Shown piece by piece: positions 9,501 through 18,922 of a stretch of 64,000 nt of DNA. The notes beneath the pieces are model-generated. The model saw only the letters and a program-made list of their open reading frames with translations, did not search any database and had not been told where the DNA came from. The number at the start of each line of letters is the position of its first letter. Within the stretch, counting starts at the first letter, position 1. This DNA comes from an uncultured Paraburkholderia sp. GTDB taxonomy: Bacteria > Pseudomonadota > Gammaproteobacteria > Burkholderiales > Burkholderiaceae. Made by a program: the position numbers and the translations under genes. Where the stretch lies: the NCBI GenBank assembly GCA_940746715.1, contig CALNWN010000002.1:186001-250000 (forward strand), in the 5' to 3' direction.

Positions 9501-9761
9501 ATGAAGATCACTGGCGCAGAGTTTCTGGTCGCCGTCGCGATAGTCACGTCAGCGGCCGTCCTGCAGATTCGCGAGCACGTGCAGCTCGATCACGGCGTCG
9601 CGGCGAGCATACCGCGCAGCGTCGACGCGGCGCCTTCGTCGTGCGAGCCGTCTCGCAACGGCATCGTTCCAGCTTCGTGCGAGCCGGCGCGCGGGCAACG
9701 TCCGGCCGAGCATGTGCCGCTGCCCTTGCGCAAACGCGGCACCACACAAATCTGGGTGTGA
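9501..9761 (+). CDS. Small membrane-anchored or secreted protein of unknown function (86 aa)
   Basis: ATG 9501 has a GGGAGAG ribosome site ten bases upstream. Residues 6-22 (AEFLVAVAIVTSAAVLQIR) form one hydrophobic segment, a signal anchor or uncleaved signal. The rest is polar with two CEP segments (SSCEPSRN and SCEPARG) whose cysteines could pair in the periplasm. It is followed by a strong terminator, which supports its being a real transcription unit. I do not recognise a family. Confidence 0.6.
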   Translation: MKITGAEFLVAVAIVTSAAVLQIREHVQLDHGVAASIPRSVDAAPSSCEPSRNGIVPASCEPARGQRPAEHVPLPLRKRGTTQIWV

Positions 9762-9808
9762 GCGCACAAGTCCGTAGACAGCGAGGCGCATGGCCATTTC
9801 CAGCGTGC

Positions 9809-9841
9809 AAAAAAGAAGGGCCCGACAAGCGTCGGGCCCTT
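9809..9841. terminator. Bidirectional rho-independent terminator
   Basis: An 11-bp perfect stem (AAGGGCCCGAC at 9816-9826 pairing with 9831-9841) around AAGC. A run of six A residues upstream (9809-9814) supplies the T tract for the minus-strand gene at 9887; the plus side ends in CCCTTGTTG. Confidence 0.85.
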
Positions 9842-9886
9842 GTTGCTTTCAGACACGCGGCTCGCGAATCAGGCGCGCTTTTCGCT

Positions 9887-10450
9887 CTATTCGTTCAGCG
9901 GAACAGGCCGTTTGAGCGGATCGAAGTCGGCCCAGCGGCCTTGTTGCCAGCGTCCCGTCGCGCGTTCGATCGACACACCGCCCGCCTCTCTCAGCACGCG
10001 CGCGGCCTCGAGTTGATTGTCCGACGATACGTGCACGGCGACCAGTACGCCGGAATCGCGCGTCTCTTCATGAAACGACGTGCGATGACCCGCCTCTGGG
10101 CTCTCGCGTGTGCGCCACATCGCGCCGGCGAGCGAGCCGATATAGGCGCCGACGCCCGCCGCAATCACCGAGACGAGCAGCGGCGCCGAGAACGCCGCGA
10201 AGATGCCGACGCCGACGATCGCGCCCACCACCGCGCCGATCGTCACCCCAAGGCCGGCGCCCTTCGGGGCGCCTTTGGAGCCGGCGTCGGTGCTGGTGTC
10301 GCCGCCGATCGGAAAACGCGCATGCTGGCCGCGCGGATTGACGAAGAAAAGCGTGACGTCTTCTTCGACGAAGCCTGCGTTAAAGAGCTTTTGTGCCGCT
10401 TCTTCGGCGGCGGGGAAAGTCGTAAAGCGTGCTGCGACGATGAGCGACAT
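9887..10450 (-). CDS. Glycine-zipper membrane stress protein (187 aa, hypothetical)
   Basis: Intact; ATG 10450 with a GGAGG site nearby. Residues 1-55 form a small alpha/beta module (VAARFTTFPAAEEAAQKLF, VTLFFVNPRGQH) like those in 'general stress protein'-type sensors of this genus. Residues 62-105 are a glycine-zipper double membrane hairpin (GAGLGVTIGAVVGAIVGVG and VIAAGVGAYIGSLAGAM). The C-terminus repeats an alpha/beta module (VLVAVHVSSDNQLEAARVL). It probably inserts in the inner membrane with both modules on one face. Molecular function is unknown. Confidence 0.8.
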   Translation of the reverse strand: MSLIVAARFTTFPAAEEAAQKLFNAGFVEEDVTLFFVNPRGQHARFPIGGDTSTDAGSKGAPKGAGLGVTIGAVVGAIVGVGIFAAFSAPLLVSVIAAGVGAYIGSLAGAMWRTRESPEAGHRTSFHEETRDSGVLVAVHVSSDNQLEAARVLREAGGVSIERATGRWQQGRWADFDPLKRPVPLNE

Positions 10451-10532
10451 AAGGGCCTCCTTGCATCGTGATAGCGTTTTTACAGACGACGCTCGCGAAC
10501 TGCGGTGCGCCTCGTGACGAGAAGCGACGGCG

Positions 10533-10834
10533 CTAGGCGGCGGTGCCGCGATCGGGTTCCATGCCTTCCACTCTGAACAGTCCGCTATGCAAGATTACGC
10601 CCTCGCCGTTGTTCTGGTCGAGCGCCTCGGCGCATACCGAACGGATCCGGTTGCGGCCTTTGTCGAAGGCCTCCATCAACGCGCTTTCGAGCTGCGATTC
10701 GGCGCCGAATGATCCTCGAGCGCCTCGACGGTAATCGCGCAGACAACCGGTTCGCCGTCCACGCGCGCCATGAAGCGAACCGTCAGGTTCGCGCCGTCGA
10801 AGGTCGGCTTGTCGTCGGGAAAAGTGATCTGCAT
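10533..10834 (-). pseudogene. DUF1488 family protein, frameshifted copy
   Basis: ATG 10834 gives MQITFPDDKPTFDGANL, and the family core AITVEALEDH is followed by a one-base loss: CATTTCGGC expected, CATTCGGC present near 10707. The correct continuation (ESALMEAFDKGRNRIRS, LHSGLFRVEGMEPDRG) lies in another frame and ends at TAG 10533-10535. The total length of 302 bases is one short of a whole codon number. A second, intact DUF1488 gene occurs at 52328, so redundancy may have relaxed selection here. Confidence 0.85.
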
Positions 10835-10872
10835 AAGAGAATCCTCATAGGCAGGCCGCGGCAGGATTGCGT

Positions 10873-11441
10873 TCATGATGAAGCGCCCTTCATGGTGCCG
10901 GCGAGCTGCTTCGCCATCTCGAGATGATGCTGGATGATCGGCAGCGCGCGCGCCGCGGCGGCCTTCAGTTGCGGATCGGTGCCGCTCTGGCTCTGCTGCT
11001 GGAACAGATCCACCGCCCGTTGATGCGCCTCGACGCCGACCTGCTCGACGTACGCCTCGTCGAACTGCTGCCCCTTCAGCGTCTGCAGCTTGCCGACGAG
11101 CGCCGAATCGGCAGCCGGCGCCGCCGGCACACGCTTCTTCGCCGTGAGCGCGGCCATGCTGCGCGAGAGCTTCGTGTGGTCGGCGATCATCTGCTGTGCG
11201 AACTTTTTCACACGCGGATCGCGCGAGTTCTTCAGCGCGATCTTGCTCGCTGCGATTTCGGTGGCGTCGGATTGCGAGGCGTCCTGAATGGAACTGCTGG
11301 TCCGCGGGCGAGAGTTGCGTGCCCCCCCGCGGGCGCATCGCTCGCCGGGGCGTCGCTTGCCTGCGCATGGACCGCGCCGGCCGACGCCACGCCAAGACCC
11401 AGCGCGACAGTCATCACTTGTAGGGAATACCGTAGTTTCAT
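10873..11441 (-). pseudogene. DUF4142 periplasmic protein, two frameshifts
   Basis: ATG 11441 opens a signal peptide (MKLRYSLQVMTVALGLGVAS, cleavage near VHAQA). After a low-complexity spacer the DUF4142 domain begins as LSPADQQF in a second frame (about 11310) and continues as VKKFAQQMIADHTKLSRSM in a third (from 11211), ending AKQLAGTMKGASS. DUF4142 is a ferritin-like helical fold; the C-terminal helix with IIQHHLEMAK is intact. It belongs to the stress-gene array and overlaps nothing. Confidence 0.8.
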
Positions 11442-11523
11442 GCGTTTTCTCCCTTTCTTACGGAGCCACCGGCGCTTCTCGTGCGGCTGCCCTTCGCGCT
11501 TGCGTCGAAACGCGTGGCGCCCG

Positions 11524-12069
11524 TCATGCCGCCTTGCGTTTCGACAGTTGCCCGATCAGCGCCTTGTTGAATGCGGGAATGTCGTCGGGCTTGCGGCTCG
11601 AAATCAGGTTGTTGTCTTCGACCACTTCCCGGTCAACCCACGTGCCGCCCGCGTTGCGGATGTCGTCCTGCAGACTCGGCCAGCTCGTCAGCGTGCGTCC
11701 CTTGATGATCCCCGCGGACACGGGCAGCCACCCGCCGTGGCAGATCACGGCGATCGGCTTTTTCGCGCTGTCGACTGCCTTGACGAACGCCTGCGCCTGC
11801 GGCAGCAGACGGATCGCGTCGCCATTGACCACGCCGCCGGGCAAGACCACGGCGTCATAGTCGTCGGCGGTGGCCTTGTCGAAGGTCGTATCGACGTCGA
11901 CCGTGTCGCCTTTCTCCACATGTTTGAAGCCCTGAATCTTGCCGGGCTTCTCCGAAATCACATGCACGGTTGCGCTGGCTTCGGCGAGCGCGCGTTTCGG
12001 CTCCACCAGTTCCGCCTGTTCGAAACCATCCACTGCCAGTACCGCTACTTTCAGACCGTCGCGAGGCAT
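11524..12069 (-). CDS. DJ-1/PfpI family protein (type 1 glutamine amidotransferase-like)
   Basis: Intact, 181 residues. The DJ-1/PfpI fold is clear: VAVLAVDGFEQAELVEP at the start, DDYDAVVLPGGVVNGD, and the nucleophile elbow AVICHGGWLPVSAG with the reactive cysteine near residue 111 followed by His. The closest characterised type is YhbO/PfpI, a stress-resistance protein reported as protease, chaperone or deglycase. No signal peptide, so cytoplasmic. It lies between stress-type genes on the same strand. Confidence 0.9.
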   Translation of the reverse strand: MPRDGLKVAVLAVDGFEQAELVEPKRALAEASATVHVISEKPGKIQGFKHVEKGDTVDVDTTFDKATADDYDAVVLPGGVVNGDAIRLLPQAQAFVKAVDSAKKPIAVICHGGWLPVSAGIIKGRTLTSWPSLQDDIRNAGGTWVDREVVEDNNLISSRKPDDIPAFNKALIGQLSKRKAA

Positions 12070-12224
12070 GCACGCGACAAACGCGGCAGTTCCTCGTCAT
12101 CAGTAACTCGTTGACCATGCGGTAGCAAGGCATGTGCCTGCCGCTCGCGCGTAACCTTCCATGCGGCTGCGGGAGCCCGTGGGACGGGCCGTGCAGCGCC
12201 GCATCCGTGTGTGAGACGGCCGCA

Positions 12225-12569
12225 TCACAAGCCGCTCGGGTCCTCGTCGAAGCCCTCGGCATCATCCGCGCCCGGCGGCATCACGATGCGATCCGGCTCG
12301 ATGTCGTGATCGGGGTCGAGCGTCGAATCGCCGTCGGCTGACGCGCGCTCCCCGGTCCCCGCGCGATCCGTGTCGCTGCCCAGTTCCAGCTCGCCGGTTT
12401 CGAGCGCGTGGTTGTCGAGTTCCGTTTCGACGTCGAACTCATGCCGCTTTTCGCCGGCCACATCGCTGCCGCTATCGGACGAATCGCTCGGTCCCAACGT
12501 GCCCGTCGTGCCGGAGGTTGGCTTCACGACCTGTTGCGGCTCCTCATCGAGATTCAGCGTACTGCTCAT
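12225..12569 (-). CDS. Acidic, probably disordered protein of unknown function (114 aa)
   Basis: ATG 12569 is preceded by AAAGGAGAG. The protein is highly acidic and low in hydrophobic residues (NLDEEPQQVV, SDSSDSGSDV, DVETELDN, DPDHDIEPD, EGFDEDPSG), with no predicted fold or membrane segment. The base composition matches its neighbours. It may be a hydrophilin-like stress protein, which would fit the surrounding array, but this is inference. Confidence 0.65.
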   Translation of the reverse strand: MSSTLNLDEEPQQVVKPTSGTTGTLGPSDSSDSGSDVAGEKRHEFDVETELDNHALETGELELGSDTDRAGTGERASADGDSTLDPDHDIEPDRIVMPPGADDAEGFDEDPSGL

Positions 12570-12725
12570 GGCGCTCTCCTTTATTGGGTTGTGGGTTGAT
12601 ACATATGACCTTCTTCGCAAGGACCGTTCCGCCCGCAGCCTGCCGACCGCGCGGCCAGGCACCGGGCTTGCTCCGGGCCATCAATGGCGCCACGCGCTTC
12701 ACGCTTGAAAGTTCTACCTGCAAAG

Positions 12726-14072
12726 ATGGCTACGACGAAGAGCACCACTCCGAACGGCCCCGCATCGCCCGACGACAGCGCGAAGCAGGCCGCGCCCGCC
12801 GCGATGCCGCCCGGTTTGCGCCATGCCGACGACAGCAAGCCCGGCTACACGCGCAAGCGCGAGAAAGACGGCTTCGCCTATTTCGATGTCGAAGGAAAAC
12901 GCATTGAAGACGAAGCGGAAATCCAGCGCATCAATTCGCTCGCGATTCCGCCCGCTTACGAAGACGTCTGGATCTGCCCTGACCCGCGCGGCCATATCCA
13001 GGCAACCGGCCGCGACACGCGCGGGCGCAAGCAGTACCGTTATCACCCGCGCTGGCGCGAAACGCGCGACGCCGACAAGTACGAACGCATTGCCGAATTC
13101 GGCCGCGCGTTGCCGCGGATTCGCGCCCGCGTCGCGCGCGACCTCGAATTGCCCGGCATGCCGTGCGACAAGGTGATCGCCGCCGTCGTGCGGCTGCTCG
13201 ACACGACGCTCGTGCGCATCGGCAGCGTCGAGTACGCGCGCGAAAATCAGTCATACGGCCTGACGACGCTGCGCAAGAAGCACGTGAAGGTGGAAGCCGG
13301 ACAGCTGCGCTTCAAGTTTCGCGGCAAGAGCGGCATCGAGCACGACGTCACTGTCGACGACGCCCGCGTGAAGCGCATCGTGCGACGCTGCGCGGAACTG
13401 CCGGGGCACGACCTGTTCCAGTATCTCGACGACGGCACGCGCCGCACGGTCGGATCCGCCGACATCAACGACTATCTGCGCCGCGCGAGCGGCGCCGATT
13501 TCACAGCAAAGGACTACCGCACGTGGGCTGGCAGCGTCTATGCGCTCGCGACGCTGCGGCGCCTCGTGTGCGACAGCGCCGCGGAGGCGCGCGCCGTATC
13601 GTCGCGACCGTCAAGGAAGTGGCGAACCTGCTGCGCAATACGCCGGCCGTGTGCCGGCGCTGCTATATCCACCCCGCCGTCATCAGCGCCTTCGAAGCCG
13701 ACGAATTGCAGAGCCTGCCCCCCGGGCAATCCAGACGCGGGCTCAAGGTCGACGAAGTGGCGTTTGCCGCACTGCTCGCGCACGCGGAAAAGCGCGCGGC
13801 GAAGCTTGCGCGTCAGGCGGGCGCGAATGGACCGCAAGCTGCGCGAGGCGCAGGCTGCGGACAGCATCAACGGCTCGATTTCGACGCTGCTGCAGAAGTC
13901 GCGTGCCATTCGCAAGCAGGCGAACAAGGCAGCTGTGGAAGCCGCAGGTGAGAAAGCGGGCCGCGGAGCCCGCGCGAAAGTCGCTGGAAAACCCGGCGCG
14001 CGGACCGTGCGGCGAGCCGCCGGCGAGCGCGCCGGCGTTACGCCGCGCGCGGAGAAGCCGGCGGTCAATTGA
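12726..14072 (+). pseudogene. DNA topoisomerase IB (poxvirus/eukaryote type), frameshifted
   Basis: ATG 12726 (MATTKSTTPNGPASP) or the upstream in-frame ATG 12684 could start it. Type IB motifs are present: GFAYFDVEGKRI, IPPAYEDVWICPDPRGHIQA, REN-SYGLTTLRKKHV, RFKFRGKSG, and KDYRTWAGSVYALATL carrying active-site Arg/Lys context. The catalytic tyrosine region (NTPAVCRRCYIHP) is in the next frame after a break near 13595. A second break near 13820 precedes the lysine-rich tail (MDRKLREAQAADSINGSIST). The catalytic tyrosine therefore cannot be made in frame, so relaxation activity is lost. Confidence 0.9.
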
Positions 14073-14111
14073 CAGTGTCGACAGCTTTGCGAAAATAGTT
14101 CGGCATACGAA

Positions 14112-14408
14112 TCAAGCTTCTTCCTCGAACGCGGCCATGACGAGCCACACGTCGCGCTCGCCGTCGCGGATCTCGGCGGCGAGCGCATACGGATCGCCCG
14201 GCTCACAAACGCGCGCGAGCGCATCGTGCGCGATCTCGCCGTTCGCAAACACGTCTTCCGTCAACGGCCTCACTTCCTGTTTGCCCTCGAACATCCGCTG
14301 ATCCCTGCGATACACGAGCGTCTGCGATTTCCAGTCGCGAAAGCATTCGAGCACGTGCGCGAAATCGCCGCCGCAGATGTTCGACTGATAGTGAATTCTG
14401 TTGCTCAT
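14112..14408 (-). CDS. Conserved-type small hypothetical protein (98 aa)
   Basis: ATG 14408 is preceded by GGGAGACTC. The sequence begins MSNRIHYQSNICGGDFAHVL and continues with KSQTLVYRRDQRMFEGKQEV and a C-terminal DGERDVWLVMAAFEEEA. It looks like a compact soluble alpha/beta protein; no signal peptide or membrane segment. I do not recognise a named family. It sits in the stress-gene array. Confidence 0.6.
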   Translation of the reverse strand: MSNRIHYQSNICGGDFAHVLECFRDWKSQTLVYRRDQRMFEGKQEVRPLTEDVFANGEIAHDALARVCEPGDPYALAAEIRDGERDVWLVMAAFEEEA

Positions 14409-14677
14409 GATGAGTCTCCCGCAGTGCGTCGATTCATGGTGCTCACCCTTGATGGAGCATTCCCCATGCCGAGGACGCGCACCGCGACACCCGCACGCGT
14501 AAGGAGCCGACGTAGGATTTTCAACCGCGCACGCATCATTTACGTGCGTGTCGACGCGCGGCGGACGAAGCCGACGCCGGACACCGCCGCTCGCGCCCGG
14601 GGAAGACTCGCACGACGCGGCGAGGAACGCGCGTTGCTGCACTGTTCATCACCCTTAACCTGCGAAGGAGGCAGATC

Positions 14678-15193
14678 ATGGTCATGCAAAGTCAGACGCA
14701 AGGCATGGAAGGCGCGCGCATCGTCGGTAAAGGCAGCGCCACGGCGGAAGGCCCCGGCCCGGACGTCATGGCGGCAGACACGCTCGACGACAACCGGGTC
14801 CTCAGCAGCGACGGCGAGGATATCGGCAAGATCAAGGACATCATGCTGGACGTGCGCTCCGGCCGCGTTGCCTATGCCGTGCTGTCGAGCGGCGGTTTTC
14901 TTGGCATCGGCGACAAACTGCTCGCCATTCCGTGGCAGGCGCTCACCCTCGACACCGAGCAGAAGTGCTTCGTGCTGAACATGACGGCCGAGCGCGTGAA
15001 AAACGCGCCGGGGTTCGACAAGGACCATTGGCCGTCGATGGCCGACTCGACGTGGGCCACCTCGGTCCATCAGTACTACGGCAGCGAGCCGTATTGGAGC
15101 CGCGACCGCTTTGACATGCGCGACGACGCCCGCATCGGCGACATTCCGGCCGGATCGTCGGACGCGCCTGAAGCCGGCGGTGTCAAGCTGTAA
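14678..15193 (+). CDS. PRC-barrel domain protein (171 aa)
   Basis: Intact; GAAGGAGG lies eight bases before ATG 14678. The PRC-barrel spans about residues 38-105: DGEDIGKIKDIMLDVRSG, VAYAVLSSGGFLGIGDKLL, IPWQALTLDTEQKCFVLN. The C-terminal tail (HWPSMADSTWATSVHQYY) is typical of proteobacterial stand-alone PRC proteins. These proteins are cytoplasmic and implicated in RNA or membrane-complex binding; no specific function is known. It is followed by a 9-bp hairpin (15240-15264) without a T tract. Confidence 0.85.
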   Translation: MVMQSQTQGMEGARIVGKGSATAEGPGPDVMAADTLDDNRVLSSDGEDIGKIKDIMLDVRSGRVAYAVLSSGGFLGIGDKLLAIPWQALTLDTEQKCFVLNMTAERVKNAPGFDKDHWPSMADSTWATSVHQYYGSEPYWSRDRFDMRDDARIGDIPAGSSDAPEAGGVKL

Positions 15194-15360
15194 CCTTCGA
15201 GTCTGCGGCGAGTGCGTGAAGCGGTGCACGCTTCACGCCGCATGCCGGGGACGTGCCGGCATGCCGTGCTCGCGGCGAGCGCTGCGACGTCCGGCGCACG
15301 GACCGTCTCGCGAATCGCATGAGGCGAGCGCAGACAGAACCTGAAAAGGAGGCGCGTTTC

Positions 15361-15726
15361 ATGGCTGCCCGCAAGGCCACCGGCAACGCCACCCGCAAGG
15401 CCGCCCGCAGCAGCGCCAGCAAAGCGGGGCGCCCGCAGGCGCGCGGCAAGAGCGGGCGCAAGTGGTCCCATCATGTGATGGAAACGAGCGATGCGATGGA
15501 TCTCGAGCGGGACATCTTCAAGACCGGCAATGCAGAAGAGATCGCGCAATCGCTGAAGCAGTCTTCGAGCCGAAGCCGACGCCGCAAAGGCACACCTTTC
15601 CAATCGGCGATGTCGATGCTCAATTTCTACATTAACCGCGCGGGCCGCAACCTGCCGAAAACTCGCCGCGCCACGCTGGAGCAAGCCAAGCGCAAGCTGC
15701 GCGAAGCGTTTGGACGCGCGCCCTGA
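15361..15726 (+). CDS. DUF3175 domain protein, basic
   Basis: ATG 15361 follows AAAAGGAGG. The N-terminus (residues 1-38) is alanine/lysine/arginine-rich (ARKATGNATRKAARSSAS), a histone-like tail. It is followed by the DUF3175 core: KWSHHVMETSDAMDLERDIF, EEIAQSLKQSSSRSRRRKG, FQSAMSMLNFYINRAGRNL and KLREAFGR. DUF3175 genes are often found near DNA-repair genes such as Ku/LigD; a DNA-associated role is plausible but unproven. Intact, 121 residues. Confidence 0.85.
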   Translation: MAARKATGNATRKAARSSASKAGRPQARGKSGRKWSHHVMETSDAMDLERDIFKTGNAEEIAQSLKQSSSRSRRRKGTPFQSAMSMLNFYINRAGRNLPKTRRATLEQAKRKLREAFGRAP

Positions 15727-15874
15727 AGCCGCATTCGTCAGCATCCATTCGCCGTTGTCCGCGTTCGTGCGCGCCCTGACACATCGCATGCGCGCGCGTG
15801 CGTTCACGCGATGCGTCAGGCCCGCGTCCATCCACCCGGCCTGCGATGCGCTGTTCGCATGCCGCCTTAACCGG

Positions 15875-16902
15875 ATGCCCATGCACGAAACTCTGTGGTT
15901 CCTCATTGTCGGCGCGGTGCTCGTTTTCATGTGCCTGGCCGCGACGACCCTGCGCCGGCTGCCCGTCAGCGCGGCGATGGTCTATCTCGCGATCGGTTAC
16001 GCGCTCGGGCCGCCGGGCCTCGGCCTGCTGCACCTCGACATGAGCGCCGACGCGCACCTGCTGCGCACCCTCACCGAAATCGCGCTGCTGGTGTCGCTGT
16101 TCGCGATCGGACTGCGCCTGCGCGTGGGCGTGCTCGACAAGCTGTGGACCGTGCCGCTCCTCGCCCGCGTGTACGTGCTTCATCTCGGCTGGGGGGCCCG
16201 CCATTCTGCTAGCCGCGATCCTCGCGCCGACGGACCCGGTGCTCGCTCACGACGTCCAGGTACATAACCCGGGCGACCACGATCTGCTGCGCTTCGCGCT
16301 CTCCGGCGAAGGCGACCTGAACGACGGCATCGCGTTGCCTTTCGCGATGATCGGCCTCGCCTTTTGCGCGATGCACGGGGCCAGCGCAAGCGACGTGCTC
16401 AACCTGAAGCTCGCCGCGCGAGGCGATCGGCACGGTCGATTCCGCCGATGTCGAAGCGACCGCGTCCGATCCCGACAAGGCGCACGCGTTCATGACGGAA
16501 TCGGTGCTCGGCTTTACGATCGAGCTGGAACGCATCGCCGAAGTCATCATCATGGCGATGGTCGGCAATGTGCTCGCCACGTTGAGCGCGCCGCTCTTCA
16601 CCTGGCACGCGTTTGCGCTCGTCGTGGCGCTGTTCTTTTTCGTCCGGCCTGCTTCGGTGGAGTTGTCGCTGCTGGGCTCGGCCGCTTCGCCGACGCAACG
16701 GCGCCTGATGAGCTGGTTCGGCATTCGCGGCGTGGGCTCGTTCTACTACCTCGCGTATGCCCTCGAACACGGGCCCGCCGCCGACATTCAACCGTTGATG
16801 CCGCTCGCGCTCGCGGTGGTGACGGCTTCGGTGGTGATCCACGGCGTGTCGGCGACGCCGCTGATGAACCGCTACCGCCAGCTGCGTCGTCGCGAAAGCT
16901 AG
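15875..16902 (+). pseudogene. CPA1-type Na+/H+ antiporter, deletions and frameshifts
   Basis: Start ATG 15875 (or 15881, MHETLWFLIVGAVLVF). The N-terminal membrane helices are intact up to GLRLRVGVLDKLWTVPL; then about 17 residues appear missing before VLHLGWG. A frame break follows near 16195. The next frame holds the ion-binding segment LAPTDPVLAHDVQVH and GDLNDGIALPFAM. After FCAMHGASA a longer block (perhaps 80-100 codons) is absent. The C-terminus (MTESVLGFTIELERIAEVII to HGVSATPLMNRYRQLRRRES) is in a third frame. It is an inner-membrane exchanger that no longer works. Confidence 0.85.
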
Positions 16903-16950
16903 AATACGGACGCCTCCCCGGCTTCCGCCTGCCTTCCAGTTCGCCCGCCG

Positions 16951-17456
16951 ATGACGCCCTCCGACCCTCCAGCCCGAACCAGACGCGCGAGCGCCAGCGA
17001 GTCGCTGTTCGCCTTCCTGAAATCGCTGCCGGTCGCCGAGCGCCTCGCCGAAGGCGGGCTGATGCGTTCTGGGCCGCGATTACCGCAATCGCAGTCAGCC
17101 AGCACAGCTATTCGACACGCGCAAGCTGTCGCGCGACCAGTTCATCGGCGCGATGGTCGGCGGTCTGTGCGGGCTCGCGTGCGCGACGCTCGGCCACGGC
17201 TATTTCGCGGCTTACGGCGCGACGGTGGCGGCCATCGTGATCTGCTGGCTCGTCAACGTGGGGGCAGCGCCGCGAGACTGGACGGCATTACCGCGACCAT
17301 CATGCTGTGCTGGTGCCGGGCATCGGGCCCGCGTGGGACAAGGCGTTGCTGCGCCTCGGCGAAGTCACGCTCGGCACGGTGTGCGCGCTGGTGATCGCGT
17401 GGCTGATGTCGGTGGTGGAGAAGCGTTGGTTCGGTGCGCGAGGGGATGGGCGGTGA
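16951..17456 (+). pseudogene. FUSC-family membrane protein (aromatic acid exporter-like), frameshifted
   Basis: ATG 16951 gives MTPSDPPARTRRASASE. Membrane segments are spread over all three frames: FWAAITAIAVSQHSYS (about 17065), MVGGLCGLACATLGHGYFAA and ATVAAIVICWLVNVG (17153-17270), and VTLGTVCALVIAWLMSVVEK (to 17456). At least three one-base indels are needed. The corrected length of about 168 residues matches small FUSC_2 proteins. It follows the antiporter by 48 bases on the same strand. Confidence 0.8.
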
Positions 17457-17489
17457 GCGGCAATCCACGCCGTGCAGCCTGCCGCTGCC

Positions 17490-18366
17490 TTATTGAGCGG
17501 CGGCCAGCGCGCCGTCATGCGGCAGCCGCCGGTAGCGCCCCGGCGTCACGCCGACGCTTTGCTGGAACGCCTTGCCGAACGCCGCTTCCGATTGATAGCC
17601 CACCGCCTCGCCGATTTCCGCCGCGCTGCGCTGTGTCCGGCGCAGCAGATCGCAAGCGATCGTCATGCGGATCTGCGTGAGGAAATCCATCACCGTCATG
17701 CCGGCGCGTTCGTTGAAACGCCGCGCGTAAGTGGCGCGCGACATCGCGGCCAGCTCGCCGAGTTCGGCGATGGTCCACGCCCGCTCCGGCGCGTCGAGCA
17801 TGCCCTGCACCGACGACGCCAAACGCGGGTCGGCGAGCGCGCCAGGCCGGCGCTGCCCGGCTTCGTCGCGCATAAGCCCGATGAGCGCCTGTAAGGAGCC
17901 GAGCGCCTGCGTGCCGCCGAGGGACACATGGAATGGATCGGGCAGCGCGTTGAGCAACAAGGCCGACGAACCCGGCGTGTAGACGAAGCGGCCGCACAGC
18001 AGGTCGAGGTCGGCTTCGGTCGTCGTGCTGTTCGCGAGTTCGCCGCTCCCGCCTGCCTGGTTATGTTTGATGGGCAGCAGCCCGTCGTGAGTGATCGCGA
18101 GCGGGGCGGCGGTCGCGCGGCGCTGCGTATCTCTCACGCGATGCGCCGCGCCGCGTGGAAACAGCATGAAGTCGCCGGTTTGGAGCGGCACCTAGGCGCC
18201 GTCCGCCGTCTCCACGACACATTTGCCCGCCGAGCACCAGATGAAACGGCGCGATGCCCGGATCCATCGGCGCATGGTCGACGTCGAATGCGCCGGCGAG
18301 CAGGCAGCGCAGATCGAGGCTGGCCTGCGGCCGGGCGAGGTCGAGCAATCGGCTGAGCGTGTCCAT
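17490..18366 (-). pseudogene. Cupin-AraC transcriptional regulator, broken
   Basis: ATG 18366 (MDTLSRLLDLARPQASL) leads into the cupin_6 sensor domain. A frameshift near 18240 and an in-frame TAG at 18192-18194 (just before VPLQTGDFMLFPRGAAHR, most simply CAG to TAG) break it. The C-terminal AraC double HTH is intact in the 17490-18191 frame (ELAAMSRATYARRFNERAGM, EIGEAVGYQSEAAFGKAFQQ). It is divergent from the AhpD-like gene at 18484, a pairing common in this group, so it probably controlled that gene. A truncated HTH-only product starting at an internal codon is conceivable. Confidence 0.85.
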
Positions 18367-18483
18367 GAGACGTTCGCGCTAAAAGTTGAGCCCACCGAGT
18401 ATTCAGGATATCGCCGCAGGGCGCAATACTTTGTCTCACGACGCCGGCAACCACCGGTGCGCAACAGACGAAGGAGCATTGCC

Positions 18484-18828
18484 ATGCTGAACTGGATCGA
18501 ATACCGGAAGGAACTGTTTGGACGCATCGGCGAGATCGGCAAGCTGTCGCCGGACACGGTGAAGGGTTATCAGGCGCTGTCGGGCGCAGGCCAGAAAAAC
18601 GATCTGCTGGGCGCGAAGACGCGCGAACTGATTGCGGTCGCGGTCGCGGTCAGTTTGCGCTGCGACGGCTGTATCACGACGGTGCACACGGCAGAAGCGC
18701 TGAAGCACGGCGCTACCCGCGAGGAAATCGCGGAAGCGCTCGGTGTCGCGGTCGCGATTAATGCCGGCGCGGCAATGGTTTACTCGGCGCGGACGATGGA
18801 TGCGGTGGCGGCGGGGGCGGCGGGTTAA
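18484..18828 (+). CDS. Carboxymuconolactone decarboxylase/AhpD-like protein (114 aa)
   Basis: Intact; GAAGGAG lies before ATG 18484. The AhpD-type redox motif is present: SLRCDGCITTVH, two cysteines spaced CxxC with the downstream histidine and an upstream glutamate (KTRELIAVAVAV). Such proteins act as peroxidase-type disulfide reductases or hydroperoxide-removing enzymes in the cytoplasm. The divergent AraC-type regulator at 17490 is broken, so its control may have been lost or become constitutive. Confidence 0.9.
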   Translation: MLNWIEYRKELFGRIGEIGKLSPDTVKGYQALSGAGQKNDLLGAKTRELIAVAVAVSLRCDGCITTVHTAEALKHGATREEIAEALGVAVAINAGAAMVYSARTMDAVAAGAAG

Positions 18829-18922
18829 GCCAAGTCCTGGGCTCCGGGAGGCGACGAGTCAGACCGGCCATCGCGCCTCCCGACGACCGTCAAACCACCC
18901 CACCGCCCGTCCTTCCCTCCCC

